From Longitalea luteola (GTDB lineage Bacteria; Bacteroidota; Bacteroidia; Chitinophagales; Chitinophagaceae), in the NCBI RefSeq assembly GCF_017356035.1, contig NZ_JAFIQX010000003.1, forward strand, positions 310,001-374,000: DNA of 64,000 nt, in the 5' to 3' direction. The notes beneath the pieces were generated by a model. The model did no database searches. It worked only from the letters and a program-made list of their open reading frames with translations, and was not told the DNA's origin. Below, piece after piece: positions 61,217 through 64,000 of the stretch. How positions within the stretch are numbered: position 1 is the stretch's first letter; the number at the start of each line of letters is the position of its first letter. Made by a program: the position numbers and the translations under genes.

Positions 61217-63055
61217 ATGAAAAGGTTGTTTATCATTTCAATATTATTGCTGGGATATTTTGCCGTTCCCGCACAAATAAGATCCTTCCGTTTTATTCAT
61301 ATCAGTGATACGCATATCGGTTCGCCCAATGGCTCGGCTGAGGAAGACCTGCGCCGTACGGTGCGCGATATTAATGAGCAGCCGGATGTGGCGTTCGTGA
61401 TCATCACCGGCGATATTACCGAACTGGGTACCGATGCGCAGCTGATGGTGGCCAAACAGATCCTGGACAGTTTAAAAGTGAAATATTATATCATCCCGGG
61501 TAATCACGATACGGGGTGGAGCGAAAGCGGAGGCGACCATTATACCAGCACCTTTGGTTACGATAAATTCCAATTTGATCATAATGGTATTCGCTTTATC
61601 GGATGCGCTTCAGGTCCCTATGTAAGAATGAGCGATGGACATATTCCCCGCAGCGCGATTGTGTGGCTGGATAGCCTGCTGGCTAAAACACCGAGGGACC
61701 AGCCTATCATTTTCTGTAATCATTATCCCATCGATAATGGTCTCGACAACTGGTACGAGATCACCGACCGCCTGAAACACTACAATACAAAACTTATTAT
61801 TTGCGGTCATGGTCATAATAACCATGCGCTGAATTTTGAAGGTATTCCCGGAGTAATGGGTCGTTCAAACCTGCGCGCCAAAGCGCCGGTTGGCGGTTAT
61901 AATTTTGTTGATGTGTATAATGATTCCGTAGTTTATACCGAACGCACGCCGGGTGTGGAAACCCTGCCTTCCTGGACAAAGGTCAGCTTCAAAAAAATGG
62001 ATACTTCACAACATTTTGAGCGGCCTTCCTATGCCATCAATGCACAATACCCTCAGGTAAAACCGAAATGGACATTTGCCGACGATGCTAACGTGATCTC
62101 AACCCCGGCTGTCGCCAACAAGCTTGTTGTTTTCGGCAATCAGAATGGCTTGGTAAGGGCGTTGTCGCTGAAAGACGGAAAAAAGAAATGGAGTTATAAT
62201 ACGAACGGTGCTATTTTTTCATCGCCTGCTGTTAAGGCCGGGAAGGTAGTGCTGGGCTCAGGTGATGGGCATGTGTACTGTTTGAACCTGGCGTCGGGAA
62301 AATTGATCTGGAAGGTGAAGACGGATGCTTCTGTGCTCGGTTCGCCCGTGATCGCGGGAGATACTGTTTTTATTGGTGGCAGCGATCATAGTTTCAGGGC
62401 ATTAAATCTGAAGAACGGCACTGCTTTCTGGACGTTCAACGGCTTGCAGGGACCTGTTGTAAGCACGCCATTGCTTTATGGCAATTCAGTGATCTTTGGC
62501 GCCTGGGATAAACATTTATATGCAGTGAATAGAACGAACGGACAACTGTCCTGGCAATGGAACCCTGGTTTTTCAGTGATCAATTTCTCACCCGCTGCCT
62601 GTATTCCGGTGGCGCATGACAGTGTGGTGTATGTGGTTTGTCCGAACCGAACCATATATGCCATTGATGCGGTAACAGGAAATACCTTGTGGAAGAATAG
62701 TGAGACGCGCGTGCGCGAGTCGATCGGGATCTCGGCAGACGGAAAATACGTATATGGAAAAACCATGCAGGATACCATAGTGGCATATGCTACGAGCCGT
62801 ACAGCGCAGCGGCCTGCCTGGGTGATGAATGCAGGATTTGGTTATGAGCACGTACCATCGATGCTGATTGAAAAAGACGGACAGGTATTTTTTGGTACGC
62901 GCAATGGAGTGGTGTATGCGATTGATCCTGCCACGCAAAAAACGAACTGGGCTTATAAGATCGATAACTCCATGGTGAACACCGTGCGGGTGCTGAATAA
63001 GAAGCAATTGATCGCTTCTACGATGGATGGAAAGGTTGTGTTGATTGCCCATTGA
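61217..63055 (+). CDS. Secreted metallophosphatase fused to PQQ-like beta-propeller
   Basis: A 612-residue secreted protein. A signal peptide (LFIISILLLGYFAVPAQ) precedes a calcineurin-like phosphoesterase domain (about 20-250) with all metal motifs: SDTHIG, GDITE, GNHD, NHYPID and GHGHNNH. The second half is a beta-propeller of PQQ-like repeats (recurring phrases LKDGKKKWSY, LASGKLIWKV, LKNGTAFWTF, GNTLWKNS), about seven blades. It probably acts in the periplasm on a phosphoester or nucleotide, with the propeller as a binding platform. The start is the ATG at 61217, which yields the signal peptide; 14 upstream codons are open but unlikely. It is convergent with the lipoprotein gene. Confidence 0.9.
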   Translation: MKRLFIISILLLGYFAVPAQIRSFRFIHISDTHIGSPNGSAEEDLRRTVRDINEQPDVAFVIITGDITELGTDAQLMVAKQILDSLKVKYYIIPGNHDTGWSESGGDHYTSTFGYDKFQFDHNGIRFIGCASGPYVRMSDGHIPRSAIVWLDSLLAKTPRDQPIIFCNHYPIDNGLDNWYEITDRLKHYNTKLIICGHGHNNHALNFEGIPGVMGRSNLRAKAPVGGYNFVDVYNDSVVYTERTPGVETLPSWTKVSFKKMDTSQHFERPSYAINAQYPQVKPKWTFADDANVISTPAVANKLVVFGNQNGLVRALSLKDGKKKWSYNTNGAIFSSPAVKAGKVVLGSGDGHVYCLNLASGKLIWKVKTDASVLGSPVIAGDTVFIGGSDHSFRALNLKNGTAFWTFNGLQGPVVSTPLLYGNSVIFGAWDKHLYAVNRTNGQLSWQWNPGFSVINFSPAACIPVAHDSVVYVVCPNRTIYAIDAVTGNTLWKNSETRVRESIGISADGKYVYGKTMQDTIVAYATSRTAQRPAWVMNAGFGYEHVPSMLIEKDGQVFFGTRNGVVYAIDPATQKTNWAYKIDNSMVNTVRVLNKKQLIASTMDGKVVLIAH

Positions 63056-63058
63056 CCA

Positions 63059-63916
63059 TTATAAAGCATCAGCAACCAGCTTCAGCGCAACGATATATTC
63101 CTTTACGTAGTCGCGCCCCTGATCAGGATAGCCTTTTATATTGTCGAAGGCCTGGTTCAGCATGACATGTGCTTTTTTGGCGTCCTGGTTGTCGTAAAAA
63201 ACTTTTGTCCAGTCATCGTCTTCTTTATACCGTTTAACGCCAATACCGCCGCTATAGAACTTGATAGGAGCCAGGATCTTGGTTATATTGAAGTATGGTA
63301 CTTCGTTGCCGGAAATGTTGGCGAAATACGCGGAGTAGTAGTAAAGGACCTGTTTCAACCGTAATTTGATGGCCTCATCGCTTTCGGATTGTTGAGGTCT
63401 TTCACGCCATTTATTCAGGGCGGGGTCGAACAGGTCGGGAATGGTATCATTCACCCGTAGCTTTACCAGGTAGTAATCAACATACATGGTGTCTTCTTTT
63501 ATATCGATCACATTTTCCAACTCCAGGCTGTCGTGCCAGTAACGTTTTACAGCGAACAGCGATTTGTTCTTTTGTATAAGGTATTTATACTGCATGAGCA
63601 GTTCGCTTTTATCGTTAAACTGCCAGTTGCCGGTTATTTTTTCCACTTTCCCCTCATCAATGGTTACCACGCCGCTGGGCTGAAAGCGAAAGGCCGCCAT
63701 TTCCAGGTTATCATATAAAGGGGCCATTACTGAATCTTTATAATCATGGAATGCATCGCTGTTCCCTGACAGGATCTTTGCGTTTTGAATAACCCTTATC
63801 ATCATCCAGTTACCTATGAGGGAATCTTTAGTGAAAGGCAGTCCGGTTTCGGCATTATCTCCATTACAGGCAGAGAGAAGGATTACGGCAAACAGGAAGA
63901 GAAATACAGGTTTCAT
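63059..63916 (-). CDS. Lipoprotein, unrecognised
   Basis: A 285-residue predicted lipoprotein: signal peptide with lipobox LLSAC (Cys17). The first half resembles a lipocalin-like layout with strands (IGNWMMIRVIQ, GVVTIDEGKVEKITGNWQFN, LLMQYKYLI), and the second half is helical. I do not recognise the family. Its stop lies 3 bp from the stop of the convergent metallophosphatase gene. It probably sits in the outer or inner membrane facing the periplasm. Confidence 0.75.
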   Translation of the reverse strand: MKPVFLFLFAVILLSACNGDNAETGLPFTKDSLIGNWMMIRVIQNAKILSGNSDAFHDYKDSVMAPLYDNLEMAAFRFQPSGVVTIDEGKVEKITGNWQFNDKSELLMQYKYLIQKNKSLFAVKRYWHDSLELENVIDIKEDTMYVDYYLVKLRVNDTIPDLFDPALNKWRERPQQSESDEAIKLRLKQVLYYYSAYFANISGNEVPYFNITKILAPIKFYSGGIGVKRYKEDDDWTKVFYDNQDAKKAHVMLNQAFDNIKGYPDQGRDYVKEYIVALKLVADAL

Positions 63917-63972
63917 CGGGTTGTTGGGTGTTGAGTGGCGATAAAAATAGCTAAAATGCAGTAAAACCGAAG

Positions 63973-63996
63973 TGCTAATGTGCTGATTTGCTAATC
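63973..63996. repeat. 8-bp tandem repeat at the window edge
   Basis: Three 8-bp units (TGCTAATG, TGCTGATT, TGCTAATC) upstream of the lipoprotein gene. The array may continue beyond the window. Its period differs from the 7-bp arrays. Confidence 0.55.
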
Positions 63997-64000
63997 CCGC

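Overview
The window looks like a chromosome segment of a Bacteroidota bacterium, most likely family Chitinophagaceae (Niastella/Chitinophaga type). The evidence is a ubiE-porT pair (PorT is a type IX secretion protein), two secreted proteins ending in type-IX-like sorting domains, a GH92 mannosidase, DUF983 and DUF5723 proteins, and a dihydroorotase with a QxH metal motif. I see no tRNA, rRNA, CRISPR array, prophage or intact insertion sequence.

Layout. 1-6.6 kb: 3' part of a TPR sensor histidine kinase open through the left edge, a GH92 mannosidase, a DUF983 protein and an MsbA-like ABC exporter. 6.6-7.1 kb: a degenerate 42-bp tandem repeat. 7.07-33.8 kb: a large surface-polysaccharide locus with eight glycosyltransferase genes (two of them fusions), an initiating sugar transferase, three O-antigen polymerase/ligase-like proteins, two Wzx-like flippases (one truncated), a Wzz-like protein, a Wzm/Wzt ABC exporter, a RgpF-like protein, a methyltransferase-coiled coil-GT2-GT2 fusion and several orphans. 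By eye, the part from about 20 to 33 kb is more AT-rich than the flanks.

33.8-52.2 kb: mostly housekeeping and envelope genes: YifB/ComM-like ATPase, M1 aminopeptidase, short MutS-like ATPase, dihydroorotase, Wzi/RemB-like outer-membrane barrel, a giant adhesin-like protein, PorT, UbiE, EngB, a YkuK-like protein, a secreted zincin with a small secreted neighbour, a CoA-binding protein and a TIGR01777 epimerase. 52.4-58.5 kb: a GbsR/MarR regulator next to a compact operon of UbiA prenyltransferase, type III polyketide synthase, methyltransferase, FAD oxidoreductase and a DUF5723 barrel, probably making a polyketide/prenyl membrane lipid or quinone. 58.5-64 kb: a flotillin/NfeD pair, a metallophosphatase-beta-propeller fusion and a lipoprotein.

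Functional reading. The 7-34 kb locus should start a glycan on a lipid carrier (33040 gene), extend it with GT2/GT4 enzymes and export it by Wzx/Wzy and/or Wzm/Wzt; carrying parts of both routes is unusual. A recurring pattern outside the genes is a family of 7-bp tandem repeats in gaps at about 12.0, 41.6, 46.7, 46.9, 52.3, 60.8 and 60.95 kb. Two sites have arrays in opposite orientation facing each other, and one array forms the C-termini of two convergent genes. Several start codons were moved from the longest possible frame; these choices are explained in the entries.
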